The notes under the pieces were generated by a model that was given only the letters and a program-made list of their open reading frames with translations, did no database searches and had not been told where the DNA came from. This document shows, in pieces, positions 40,666 through 51,018 of a stretch of DNA of 64,000 nucleotides; the first letter of the stretch is position 1; each line of letters begins with the position of its first letter. Position numbers and translations under genes: made by a program. This stretch comes from Corallochytrium limacisporum (taxonomy: Eukaryota > Opisthokonta): positions 154,911 to 218,910 of the forward strand of contig PDIP01000039.1 of NCBI GenBank assembly GCA_002811645.1, read 5' to 3'.

Positions 40666-41688
40666 TTACTTCTTGTCCTCCTGCCACCATTGCAGCAGCT
40701 GAGGAGTGAAATAGGTAATAATCAAATCAACTCCAGCTCTTTGGAAGGAGACCAAAGTTTCTTCAACGGTGGGGCGCAAAGCCAAGCCGCCCGCGTTGGC
40801 CGCGTGATGGATCATCATGAACTCTCCACTTACCTGGTACACTGCCAGAGGAAGCTCCGGGTGCCGCTCCTTCGCGTCGCGGCAAACGTCGAGGTACGGC
40901 ATGCCGGGCTTCACCATGAGCATATCAGCTCCTTGTTCTGCATCACGGTCCAGAGCCCGCAGGGCCAGTCCACGTCCGCCAGGGGGCAGTTGGTAGCCAC
41001 TGCGATCCCCTTTGCCGGGAGCGCTCTTGGCGGCGTCACGGAAGGGTCCGTAGAAGGCGGACGCAAACTTGGCAGCGTATGACAGCACCATACACTTACC
41101 ATCCAAGCCGTTCGCAGCTAGGGCATCCTTAATGGCCAGAATACGCCCATCCATCATATCACTGGGCGCCACCATGTGTGCACCGGCTTTGGCGTATGCA
41201 AGAGAGATTTCAGCCAGACGGTGGATGGAAGCCGGATTGTCGATGGAGCCATCGAACTGGAAAATACCGCAGTGGCCATGGTCCGTGTATGCGCAAAGGC
41301 AGACATCACAGGAGATAAAAAGATCGGGGTACGCCTTCACAATGGCCTTGATGGCAGGCACGACTAGTCCCTCGTTCTGTCCGGCTGATGATCCTGTAGC
41401 ATCCTTGACGTTGTTCCCGGGCACCCCAAAGAGCATAATGGACTGCAGACCATTCTCGACATGCGGCCTCAGGTACTCCACAATTTTGTTTACTCCTACA
41501 CGGTATTGTCCCGTGAGACTCTTAATCTCCTCCATGCCATTAGAGTCGTCCGTAATAAAGATCGGCCACATGAGGTTGTGTGGATTCAATGTCTTGACCG
41601 AAGGTCCTTGCCACAGGCGACTCACTGGGGTCTGGTATCCACCGTGCAACCGGTGAGGATGCTCGAGATCTTCTCCAAACCTAGACAT
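40666..41688 (-). CDS. ALAD: delta-aminolevulinic acid dehydratase (porphobilinogen synthase), zinc type
   Basis: A 340-residue enzyme that condenses two 5-aminolevulinate molecules to porphobilinogen, the second common step of haem synthesis, in the cytosol. The zinc ligands are all present in CDVCLCAYTDHGHCG (Cys130, Cys132, Cys140), so this is the animal/fungal Zn form, not the Mg form of plastids. The two Schiff-base lysines sit in LSYAAKFASAFYGPFR (Lys207) and MLMVKPGMPYLD (Lys260). Length and start agree with the family. Codon use is strongly C- and G-ending, suggesting high expression. Its 5' flank (41689-42273) has two GTAC-family sites. Confidence 0.98.
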   Translation of the reverse strand: MSRFGEDLEHPHRLHGGYQTPVSRLWQGPSVKTLNPHNLMWPIFITDDSNGMEEIKSLTGQYRVGVNKIVEYLRPHVENGLQSIMLFGVPGNNVKDATGSSAGQNEGLVVPAIKAIVKAYPDLFISCDVCLCAYTDHGHCGIFQFDGSIDNPASIHRLAEISLAYAKAGAHMVAPSDMMDGRILAIKDALAANGLDGKCMVLSYAAKFASAFYGPFRDAAKSAPGKGDRSGYQLPPGGRGLALRALDRDAEQGADMLMVKPGMPYLDVCRDAKERHPELPLAVYQVSGEFMMIHHAANAGGLALRPTVEETLVSFQRAGVDLIITYFTPQLLQWWQEDKK

Positions 41689-42273
41689 GGTGCTTCAAAT
41701 CTTGATTCCCTTCTATGCTATCACTACAATTTTGCAAATTTGGTCACATGGGCGCTTCTCAGCGACACCAAATAGCTTTCCCCTCAGCCACCAAGCAAAA
41801 CGAAACCACATCTCCGATCCGCACAGGTCGTGAGACCACCCGTCCTCCTCCCATTCCCGACTAGGCAGACCCGATTCTTCCCGGCCGTGTTCCCGTACAT
41901 TCACTATGTAATACCCCAAACCTCCCTACACTCAGTACTGCAACAGTTCGTGGCTCCCGTCGTTCCACTGTGGACGACTCTCCTTGGCAAAAGACCGAAG
42001 GGAGGGAGGGAAAGGCCTGGGCCAGTATTTGGATGGGGATCGGGGCAGCTGCCCGTTTATTTGATATGCGGGGCGGGTGCTTCTCGGGGGCTGGAGACCC
42101 AACATGTACCATCGCTTCTACGCATGCAGAGAAGCACATTGAACGATCGGACACCCAGAGTGACATGTCGAACTTCATCCATACTTTGAAATATACGTAT
42201 GATCACATTGGTTTATTCAGGTTGTATTCAGATACATGATAACTGCGGCAATAAGGGCCCGTACAATCCCAAT
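41689..42273. other. 5' region of ALAD, 3' flank of next gene
   Basis: 585 bp, no gene. It contains GTAC-family sites at 41895-41907 and, more degenerate, at 41926-41938 (CTACACTCAGTAC). Confidence 0.6.
41895..41907. promoter_or_regulatory. GTAC-family site (GTACATTCACTAT)
   Basis: 207 bp upstream of the ALAD start codon; the core ATTCA and spacing match the family, with the right arm CTAT. Confidence 0.4.
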
Positions 42274-43698
42274 TTAGTTGCCGAGGCAATTAATGTCATC
42301 ACTGCGCTTCTTCCAGGTGAAGTGGTGTAGCTTGGTAAATGGAATAGAACGCTCCCACTCCTGTTCGGAAGGCAGGTCACCACCCCAGTCAATGTAGAAC
42401 AACCCCGTGCTCACGTTATCCTCCATGATGTCCTTCCACTTGGGGTTCTCGAAGAATGCCTTGAACGTGTCACTAACGGGTAGGATCATCTCTTCAGCAA
42501 CCCACTTCAACACCCGATTGGTAGGGCGATGGCGCACCAGGCCCAGCTGCCAGGCACGGGCCACAGCACTCAGTCCATGCTCTTTCTGGTCCTCCTTCAG
42601 ATCTGCCAGCAGACTCTGGAAGGAACCTTCGGTGGTGGCGTCCATGAACTTGTAGCTGCGTGCGTACAATACGGCGTTGTGGTAGTACAGGGGCACGTTG
42701 ACAAGAGCATCACGGTTTGAGTCCATGGCCAAGCGGGTGATCATTTTGTCCACGTGTTTGCCAATGCCCAAAGGAGGGTGTTCCTGCCCGGGAAATGGCT
42801 TGTACGGGAACTTGTCCCAGGAAATAGTAGGGTTCTGCATCCTCATCCACTCAATCACGATGATATCAAGGTCCTGTCGAGCAACCAGCTCAGGAATCAG
42901 ACGCTGACCCGGATTTCTTGAATTATGTTGGTGAAGAGTCTTGAAATTGCTGATACTGTACATCCGACGCAGGAAGATCTCCATGATCTCATACAGCTCC
43001 CGTTCCCCTTCGGGCTTGTCGTCATCCTCTTCCTTCCATACGTACAGCCACATCTTGTGCACGAAGGTATCCTTCGTGTCCAGCTTTACTTTCCACTTCG
43101 GCGCAAAGCCCATGGTGGGGAGAATCGTGGTCAATCCATTTCTTTCCAAAATGGTGTCGCAATCAGCTTCGGTATAGGTGCCAATGAACTTCTTAGCTCT
43201 CGGTGCCAGGAAATCTTCTCCCAGATCAAGATCCCATCCTGCAGGTTCAACGCCAAAGATGTCCAGATGCTGTGTTGCTCGGAAAGCCGAGCGAATAGCT
43301 TCTGTTGCACGGAGGAAAGGGCTTGCGATGCGTGAGAGACCTGACCCGGAGATCGTCCGCTTGAAAGTGTTGTCCTCTTCAGGTAGATCCAGATGCTGGC
43401 TTTCGGTACCGGGAAGGGAAGTGGTGGAAGTGCGGCGCGCGAGCGGACGAAGCCCAGTATCAAGAGATCCCTGACGGGGTTCATCGGGCCGTGGCTTTGG
43501 AGCACCTGTCGAGCTCGGTTTCGTCTTGGCCGCCAGCGCCTCATCGAGACCAGCATCCACATCATTCTCCTCTCCGTAGACAGGGACATGGAGCATAGGC
43601 CTGTTGTTATGATCCACGCTGCTTAAGATCATGTTGCCATCTTCCGTTTTCCCCGACGGCTCAGCACTGTTGCTGCGAGGCAACGTCTTCACCGACAT
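42274..43698 (-). CDS. unknown protein, folded C-terminal half, disordered N-terminus
   Basis: The minus-strand frame stays open for about 523 codons before a stop near 43860, but its first ATG is at 43698, giving 474 residues. An upstream exon could supply more N-terminus, since codons above the ATG are Lys/Ser/Glu-rich and similar in style. Residues 1-150 look disordered. From about residue 165 the protein is compact, rich in Trp, Phe and Tyr, and mixed alpha/beta in character, with segments such as GFAPKWKVKLDTKDTFVHKMWLY cut by short loops, then mostly helical to the C-terminus (FYIDWGGDLPSEQEWERS). There is no signal peptide, membrane span or catalytic motif I can name. The strong C/G-ending codon bias supports a genuine expressed gene. 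I do not recognise the family. Confidence 0.8.
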   Translation of the reverse strand: MSVKTLPRSNSAEPSGKTEDGNMILSSVDHNNRPMLHVPVYGEENDVDAGLDEALAAKTKPSSTGAPKPRPDEPRQGSLDTGLRPLARRTSTTSLPGTESQHLDLPEEDNTFKRTISGSGLSRIASPFLRATEAIRSAFRATQHLDIFGVEPAGWDLDLGEDFLAPRAKKFIGTYTEADCDTILERNGLTTILPTMGFAPKWKVKLDTKDTFVHKMWLYVWKEEDDDKPEGERELYEIMEIFLRRMYSISNFKTLHQHNSRNPGQRLIPELVARQDLDIIVIEWMRMQNPTISWDKFPYKPFPGQEHPPLGIGKHVDKMITRLAMDSNRDALVNVPLYYHNAVLYARSYKFMDATTEGSFQSLLADLKEDQKEHGLSAVARAWQLGLVRHRPTNRVLKWVAEEMILPVSDTFKAFFENPKWKDIMEDNVSTGLFYIDWGGDLPSEQEWERSIPFTKLHHFTWKKRSDDINCLGN

Positions 43699-46600
43699 GC
43701 TGCTTTGCTTCCTACTATCCTTTTCACTGCTCCCTTCTACGTCAGTCTTCGACTTAGAGCTCTCGTCTTCTTTCTTCGCGTCCTTGCGGACTGACAGGGC
43801 CACTGCAGGTAGGACGTCTATTTTGTTGCTCGACCGGAAACACACGCTAAGAAGCCGCTAGAGGGGCACACTCTGTCTTGAAAATAATGAGCTGAATCAG
43901 TTCGCAGTGCGATTCGCTCAAAACTTAAGATAGCATGAAAGACAAAGATCTTATACCCGGCAAAAACGACACATTGAACCGAGAATCTCACGGTGTGTCA
44001 ATGAGGCACACACACACACACATCGAACCCATCCACCTCCGCAAGCACAGCCACGCCCAAAGGCACTCAGAGGCCCACCGAATACGACTGTGCATAGGCA
44101 GTGATCCGTCCGTGTCCATCATGCCCTTCCGTTTCACATGATTTTTTGGCGGCTTTGGTTACAAACCCGCCCAGTTGGAATCGACGGCCCCTGTTCCTCC
44201 ATTTTTCTCTCTAGGAGCAATTTCAATGGACCAAGTGTTCCACGAAAGAAAAAGCAAGAGATACTTTCAGGAAAGGGAAAGAAGTAAGGGATTTCGTATG
44301 ATCCGCTTTCGAATGTATTCATTGATTCTCCAGCAAGGACAAACGGGATGTGAAAAAAAAAAAAAAGAAGAAGGAAAAACAGGAAACGGAATCGTTCCCC
44401 AATCATTTTGCCTTACTTTTTCTTCTATTCTTCTTTTGTCTCTTGGGCGTTGAATTTCTGTTGACTTTTAGGGGGAAGCAGGAGAGGGAGGGAAGGCGGT
44501 GGGGGTTTTTTGTTCCTTTTGCAGGCTGGCAGCGGGAGATAGGAGCAGAATTATCAGGCTTCATTGGGTATCCCTAAACATTGCCTATGGTTGCCCTCCA
44601 GGTCGCCCTGGGCCCCGGGACCCGTGATCCATCTCGTCGCTCCGGGGATGGCAGTAGAAGTTGGTGGTAGATGGAACGAAGATGGAAGCGCATCGGCTCA
44701 TCTCCACAATGATTTTTGTGCGCCAGCGCCTTTTTGAGACACGAGTTCCTTGACAGGTGAACGGGATGGTGTGGCTGCGAGTTGGTCACTCTGTGGAGGT
44801 TTTCTAGTAGACGGACAACTTGCACATCTCACTCGAACATGCGTGTTCCGCTCACTTTCTGGTTCCACCCCATCCCCGTACGGATCTCAGCATATTGATA
44901 CGTGACATCCTGAGCATGCATCTACTGTGGCGGACTCATTCGTCCTTTGCAACCCCTGACGGGGCTGCCGAACGAAGTCACAAGACCGTCAGCAGAGGAA
45001 TTCAAAGTTTGGCGCAGGTTTAACCCCCCCTGGCCGGTACGTGTCCACTCTCAGCTCGGCACATTTTAACCGTGTTTTGCTTTGTCTCTGCCCCGTTCTT
45101 GGGGGTTCGGGTACGTTTGCAGCCCGGCCGTGGGTCACTTACTCACACTTCGTACCCAGAAGCCCCAAAACAAAACCAAAAAAATAAGAAAACCAACAGA
45201 ACAAACTTTGGAAAAGTTTTGCCTGGCGGGTGTTAGTGGTACTACGCTTCAGGATAATTGATCCTCGTCGTCTTGCTCCTTCCCATCAGGAAGAGCAAGG
45301 GGGGGGGGGGACATCAGGTGTCCATTCCCTCCTCCTCTCGATATCAACTCCCCGAGATTTGATTGCATGAGCTCTCAGTACTGAAGGCCTACGGAGGAAA
45401 CCGAGACGGAAAGAAAAGAACCCTCCTCCGCGGGAGGGCACGAGCTCTTGCACCGACCGGCCTCCGGCTTGGCCGGTGGAATACTTGAAATCGTTCCCGC
45501 TTCCCCTCCTTCTCTAGCCTCCGCTTTTCTCAAGTGGGAATCGGAGAAGCAGGCTCACCCGCAAGGCTCGTGATTTTTCCGGCTCTACAATTCACAGGCA
45601 TTCACGCCGGATTGAATTCACACCCGTGAGAAGGGAGCAGTACAGAGCCAGTTAGTGTATTGTTGAAAGGTGTAAGTGCACGCACGCTCATGCCTTTGCT
45701 AGAATATACAGGGAAACACCTAATAAAAATGTGTGACGTCAGCTTGGGGGGGGGGGGCATTCTTGGACTCACGTTGAAAACTTAAAATAGTCATGTGCAC
45801 ACTATCGCATAGTCAGTGTGTCACTACCGTACGGTGGATGGAAACAGGGTGTCCTCCTCCCCGGTTCTGGGTCTCTCAGGAGATCACACAGTTGTCTGTG
45901 CTTGTTGGAGTTGATGTGGGAAGTCGCTAGCTCTCTGCGTGTATGAGCAGGAGCCGTGTGCCAGAGGGGGAGTAGCCCACCATTCCTGTGCGATTCATCA
46001 GTGCGTAGCTTTCTGCCACGGCAACCCGACGCCGATCCCAACTCTCTCGACCAGGGGAAGCCTGCGGGGTATTGCCTGTGATCTCGCCCTCTCGTCTCAT
46101 TCCGGGCAAGTCCATCGACGCTGCAATGCCTTCCTCGCTTCGATTGATGGATCCTCAAAAGCATGGGTGATTTGATGTTACATGACGAAGGATGACATCG
46201 TCATCGCAACCTCTCGTCTCCCGCGTTGCATTAGATTGTTCCAGTACCTTGAAATGAAAATGCCACGGATGATACAAATAAGGTATGTATGCCCAACATG
46301 CAAGATTGTCAGTGGGAATTGTTCACGCTGATGATACTTAGCTCAACCTTGGATGATATTCTTGAGAGGATGATGTGAACACGGTCAGGGAACAATGTGG
46401 CAGACAATGATGTGATGTTTGGAGGAATCATGTGAAGTGTATCCTCCATGTAAAATGACCACTGGCAGAGACACCTGTCCTTGTTCATACAGTGCACCAC
46501 TCTCTTGCGCCATCATCTTCATTGTCACCATGAAAGCCCTTTGATGTTCATAGAACCCCGATTGAAGTGCTAAGTGGTTTGAGCTGGCCCCCGTAAACCG

Positions 46601-47350
46601 AGCTCTATCGAATCAAAACCTCCAACCAATTTTGTATTAGCTCGCAGGACTTTGTATTTATAGATTGGATTAGAATAAGTATATATATATTAATGGAGAA
46701 AAATAGTGATTGATTATAAAAATTCTATTGATTGTATTGTTGATTTTGTCCCAGTAGTCCCACGTACCCTCCGAAGCTCCCCGGTGCCTTCTCTTGGTCG
46801 GCAAGGCGCTCGACCCGCCACGGCGGGGTGGGTGGGGGCTTCAAATGGAAAAAATTTACGGCGATCGATCATTTTGGGTGGTGATGTAGTGAATGTACTG
46901 TGTTCTGGGCCGTTCAGTGAGCACGGACTGGTTGCGATGGGGGAGGGGGGGGCAAAGAGATCGCTGCGGTTCAAGATCTGTAAGTGACTAAGGGGGAAAA
47001 GGTTGCGCACGGGCTTCTAGATACACAGTACGTGTGTGCCACTATTTCTGTGTGTTCCGTATAGTTGCCCGTTCTGGTTCAGCATGGACTGGAGTGAGTA
47101 TGGTGAATTTTCAAGTGTGGTGGAGATCTTAGTGAGGGTGTCGCGGGTCACCCATCTAAATGTGTGCTCTACCGTAGCAGATGATGGTATTTCGTGCTCT
47201 AAGTTCCTGAAGCCCCCCTAACCTGAGATCAAGGAATGTGAAACGAGAACAATTACGAACACAATAGTAATCAAGAGCATGTTTCGGTAGACAATACCTG
47301 ACGCATGACGGTGGTCACCAGTTTAAAGAATTGAATCACATTAATCAGCA
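43699..47350. other. 3.65 kb intergenic region before the receptor kinase
   Basis: This is the 5' flank of the unknown gene at 42274 and of the receptor kinase. No gene was recognised. It includes poly-G runs at about 45300-45312 and 45747-45758, an A-run at 44354-44368, and a GTAC-family site at 46886-46898. Confidence 0.6.
46886..46898. promoter_or_regulatory. GTAC-family site (GTAGTGAATGTAC)
   Basis: The exact reverse complement of the copy at 58275-58287 (GTACATTCACTAC), 453 bp upstream of the receptor kinase start. Confidence 0.42.
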
Positions 47351-49491
47351 ATGCGAGCTGGGTTCATATATTTTTTTGCTGCAGTACTCTGTGCTGTAGT
47401 AAACGCACGGTCTTTGTTCCTTGATCTTGACAATGTCGTGATCAATGATGCCGCTGCAACTAATGCATACGCTACTGTTGCATTCTTGGACGACGACGGG
47501 GAAGAGAAGGGTGACACGGTTTCCAGCCCGCAGCGAACACTGACAAGCAATGTAGGTGACGCATCAGGAGATCTCGACTATACTTTCGTACTTGATGTTC
47601 CTGTACAGGCCACTCAGTTGAACATTAGGGTGAAAGCGGACGTTACTGGAATGACTGATTCCGTTGTGGGAAACATTACCGTATCTCTTTCTGCCCTCGA
47701 CAGCACCCGGACATCAGCAACGGAGGCATTAAACACCGGCGATGGCACGCTGACGTACGTCAGTGCCCTTTTTGGTGCCGAGTACTCGATCACCGAATGT
47801 ACGGGCTCAGCTCAGACTCTCACAGCTGAGTTTGGTATCCTTTTTGACGGTCATGGTGACTATGCTGCTAATACGGACTGCACCATTAACCTTTCCAATG
47901 CAGATGGTGCCACGCTCACCTTCTTGCAGCTCGATCTGGGCGGCGGCTCTGACTCTCTAAGTGTCACCTGGACCGACGGTTCAGAAGCATACAATAGCGG
48001 AACAACGGGTGTGACGACCTTGATCACAACGCTAACACAGTTATTGTTTTGAATGCCGACGGTGGCAGTGATGTTGGCCCAGGCTTCGTGATTGCCTACC
48101 GCCTTAACGCGGAAACCCCAACGACTGATACGACATCCAGCACCACAACTACGACAACATCTAGCACTACTACTACCACGACATCTAGCACCGCAAGTAC
48201 CTCTACTGGCACTGACGACAATACTAGTGATGGGTCTGATGACGGTGATGGTACAACGGATTCTTCAACTGGATCCAGTTCCGTGGATCCCGTTTTGATT
48301 GGATCCGTTGCCGCGGGCGGCGTAGTTGTGCTTGTAGTTTGCGGCTACCTCTTCAGCCGCAGGCAAAGGAAGAAGCGAGATCAAGCGGACGAAGAGGGCA
48401 AGATAGCTGTGGGTGAGGAAACTGAAGGGCGTTCACGCGCTGGATCGTACCAACAGCCTGAGGATTCGGTAGAACCCTCTCGGGTGGAAGCCTATGTGTC
48501 CTACCCAGATGCGATTGAGGAGGAAGGTACCCCGGGATTGAATGCCATTCTGATGTCAATGGATACGGACGATATGAATTTTATTCCTCCGCAAAATATC
48601 GATATGGGAGAGGAGCTGGGCAGAGGTGCCTTTGGAGTTGTGTACAAGGGTACTCTCATCAAGTCCGGCATCGAAGTGGCGATCAAGACACTCAACGTGG
48701 AAAACGTGGGCGAGAAGGAAATCGGCGAGCTGCTTGCGGAGGCCCAGCTGATGAGTACTCTCCGCCATCCGTACATCACTGGCATGATTGGTTTGTGCAA
48801 GAATCCTTTCAGTGTGGTCACCGAATTCATGCCCATGGGTGACCTCAAGTCGTTCATTGCGGAAAATCCCCATCTAACGGACGTCGATTTCGGGCGCTAT
48901 AGTTGGCAGATTGCCCTGGCCATGGTCTACATGGAAGGTCGCCATATTGTCCACCGTGATTTGGCCCTGCGAAACATTTTGGTATACAGCCGTGTCATGG
49001 TGAAAATCACTGACTTTGGTATGTCAAAGACAATGGCTGCCGAGGATACCAATTACTACCAGAGCCGCCAGGCAATGCTGCCTGTCCGCTGGCTGGCACC
49101 GGAGTGCTTGGAGCGCCGCAAGTTCAGCAACAAGAGTGATGTCTGGGCGTACGGAGTCACTGTCTGGGAAATTTACAGTCGTGCCACCCGCCCATATCAG
49201 GGGAAAACCAACTTGCAGGTCTTTGAATTCCTGAAAGGTGGTGAACGGCTTCAGCTGCCTAACGAGGTCGACAGTGGTACGAAGGAAATGGTGGCAGACT
49301 GTTTCGTATGGGACGAGCACTTGCGTCCATCCTTCAAGCAGATTGTACAGCGCTGGTTGACCCGTTCCAACGAAGACGAACGAGAGTACTACCAGGAAGA
49401 GATTCACAAGCTGCAGCAGGCTATGACTCTAGACCCTTCCGCTATAGTCTACCTGGATCTGCAGGATGAGATGGCAGCGCCTGAGAGTTAG
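47351..49491 (+). CDS. receptor tyrosine kinase with C2-like and CUB-like ectodomain (frame change inside)
   Basis: Two overlapping frames make one receptor. The first (47351-48052) starts with a signal peptide (GFIYFFAAVLCAVVNA), then a C2-like beta domain (~residues 22-118) and a CUB-like domain from ~145. The second frame completes the CUB domain (NTVIVLNADGG, GPGFVIAYRL). It then gives a Thr/Ser mucin-like stalk, a membrane span (VLIGSVAAGGVVVLVVCGYLF), a basic stop-transfer and a full kinase domain. The kinase is a tyrosine kinase: GRGAFGVVYKG, VAIK, HRDLALRN, DFGMS, the activation-loop tyrosines DTNYYQ, and PVRWLAPE. All catalytic residues are intact. The frames differ by one base near 48000-48010, so the gene is a sequencing error, an unusual splice or a broken allele. 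An AATAAA lies 62 bp after the stop. Confidence 0.85.
47998..48052 (+). other. frame change inside the receptor kinase CUB domain
   Basis: The upstream frame runs into TGA at 48050-48052. The downstream frame has TAG at 47995-47997 and is open from 47998. CUB-like sequence continues across in the second frame, with Cys near 48010. One missing base, for example in GGG at 48007-48009, would join them with good CUB spacing. Alternatively a 32-nt segment 48009-48040 has GT...CTAACACAG ends and would also restore frame, but it is very short and would shorten the domain. Confidence 0.75.
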
Positions 49492-49552
49492 AGAAAAAAT
49501 GTAGACAACAGCTGCTCCTTGGATTTGGTACATATGTATTTATACTTTTTCT

Positions 49553-49558
49553 AATAAA
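49553..49558 (+). terminator. polyadenylation signal AATAAA for the receptor kinase
   Basis: A canonical hexamer 62 bp after the kinase stop codon, before the convergent FEX gene. Confidence 0.5.
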
Positions 49559-49628
49559 TAAGTTCTAAGAGTATGTGAAGCGGATGATGGTGATTGAGAT
49601 GGATGGATGGATGATGATGATGATATAC

Positions 49629-51011
49629 TTATCCGTACTCCCCGTAAAGCTTATATGACGGCAGCATGACCAGGAAGGCAATGGCAATGGTCACTGCGGC
49701 GTAAACAAATGATGGTCTTGGTTCCATAATATGCAATTCGTGCACAAAGGAAGAAATTGTGGACAGGGACCCACAAAATCCCCCAATAATACCCAATACG
49801 ACGTCCCGCTTAGCTGCACCACTAGGAACGTCGTCCTCAAGCTGTTCAGCGTTGATGATCTGTGCCGCAGTGATCACAATCACGGCCAAGATGTTGGCAG
49901 CAAATGTGCCCCACTTAAAATTTTCACTGCGATTGTTAAATCTCGCCAGCTGCCAGCGCAGTAGAGCTCCTGGCGGTGCAAAGCCAAGCCGTGCAATCCA
50001 CACTTCAGCCTCCCTACGATCGTCAAAAATCGCCAAAGGCAGTGTGAGTGAGAGCACAATAACAACCACGGGAATGAAGACGCCCCACAAATGGTGCCAG
50101 AAGCGATCATTCATAGTGGCCTTGAGTGGATTCTCGTCATCTTTTCCCTCACTTCCGCCTGCTTCCCCATTTTGCTCTGGAATAGTGACATCATGGGCAG
50201 AATGAGTCTGTCCCGAGTGGGTATGAGCAGAGTGTCCACTCTTTCGCATTGTTTCCGTAACATCCGCAGATGCACTCCTTTGTCCGTTTTCCATATAGCT
50301 GGCTTTGTGTGCAGCTTCGGCCAATGAACGTCTAGAGAGAATACTATTACGCGCCTCAAAGCGATCACCGGTTTCCATCTCTGCCATTTCGGCCTCTAGC
50401 ACCCTGCGAGGGATGGGTTCACCGGCCAATTCGGCGACTTCAATTTCCTGAGACCTAGCCTGTTCGAGGATGGTCACCTCCTCAGCAGAAAGCGGTGTTC
50501 CTTCCCCTCTTATACCCGAGATCAAACGCCATGTGTAATTGCCTGTATCATATGCAGCGTTGTACAGTAGCAGACCGAAGATGAGCTGCGAAAGTCCATC
50601 AAGGAATCGACCGTCTGTTCCTGTGCCGAATGCAAATGATGGCGCAGCTTCCAATGCGAAATTAAATTCTGCGATCCAAGTTACTCCGATTCCATTGATC
50701 CAACTACTGAAACTTGTGAAAGATCCTGCAAAACCGGTCAGAATACCCACTCTTATTTCGTTAATGAGCAGATCATATCGATTGGAACGCTCTCCCCCCA
50801 GGGATTTGATCAGAAACGCTGCCGCCGCCGGGTTCCAAAAGAATGCGTATGTCCAGGAACCCAGAACCTGGGCCCATGAGCTAACAAACCCAATACCATT
50901 GTTCTCAAAGATCATTTCACGGAAGAGTGTACCCAAGCACGCAAAAGCTGAAATGATCAGAACCAGGTGAAGGTTCTTCGAAAATTTCGTCTCCTCGTCA
51001 GTTAAGACCAT
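49629..51011 (-). CDS. FEX1: fluoride export protein, tandem CrcB/Fluc type
   Basis: A 460-residue membrane protein with two CrcB/Fluc repeats, the eukaryotic FEX arrangement that expels fluoride across the plasma membrane. Repeat 1 has an LGTLFRE loop (like the Fluc GxxGAxxR) and the signature GILTGFAGSFTSFSSW. Repeat 2 has the equivalent GIIGGFCGSLSTISSF. About eight to nine hydrophobic segments are visible. A long polar loop joins the repeats (~residues 170-300), and it is larger than in yeast FEX1 (375 residues). The ATG at 51011 has A at -3 and G at +4. It starts only 7 nt after the stop of the UPF0145 gene on the same strand. It converges on the receptor kinase (137 bp). Confidence 0.92.
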   Translation of the reverse strand: MVLTDEETKFSKNLHLVLIISAFACLGTLFREMIFENNGIGFVSSWAQVLGSWTYAFFWNPAAAAFLIKSLGGERSNRYDLLINEIRVGILTGFAGSFTSFSSWINGIGVTWIAEFNFALEAAPSFAFGTGTDGRFLDGLSQLIFGLLLYNAAYDTGNYTWRLISGIRGEGTPLSAEEVTILEQARSQEIEVAELAGEPIPRRVLEAEMAEMETGDRFEARNSILSRRSLAEAAHKASYMENGQRSASADVTETMRKSGHSAHTHSGQTHSAHDVTIPEQNGEAGGSEGKDDENPLKATMNDRFWHHLWGVFIPVVVIVLSLTLPLAIFDDRREAEVWIARLGFAPPGALLRWQLARFNNRSENFKWGTFAANILAVIVITAAQIINAEQLEDDVPSGAAKRDVVLGIIGGFCGSLSTISSFVHELHIMEPRPSFVYAAVTIAIAFLVMLPSYKLYGEYG

Positions 51012-51018
51012 GATTAGG

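Noticed and set aside
48009-48040. 32-nt intron in the receptor kinase
   Set aside because: It has plausible ends and a CTAAC branch site, but it would remove the middle of the CUB-like domain and is shorter than normal spliceosomal introns; a one-base sequence error fits better, though it is not excluded.
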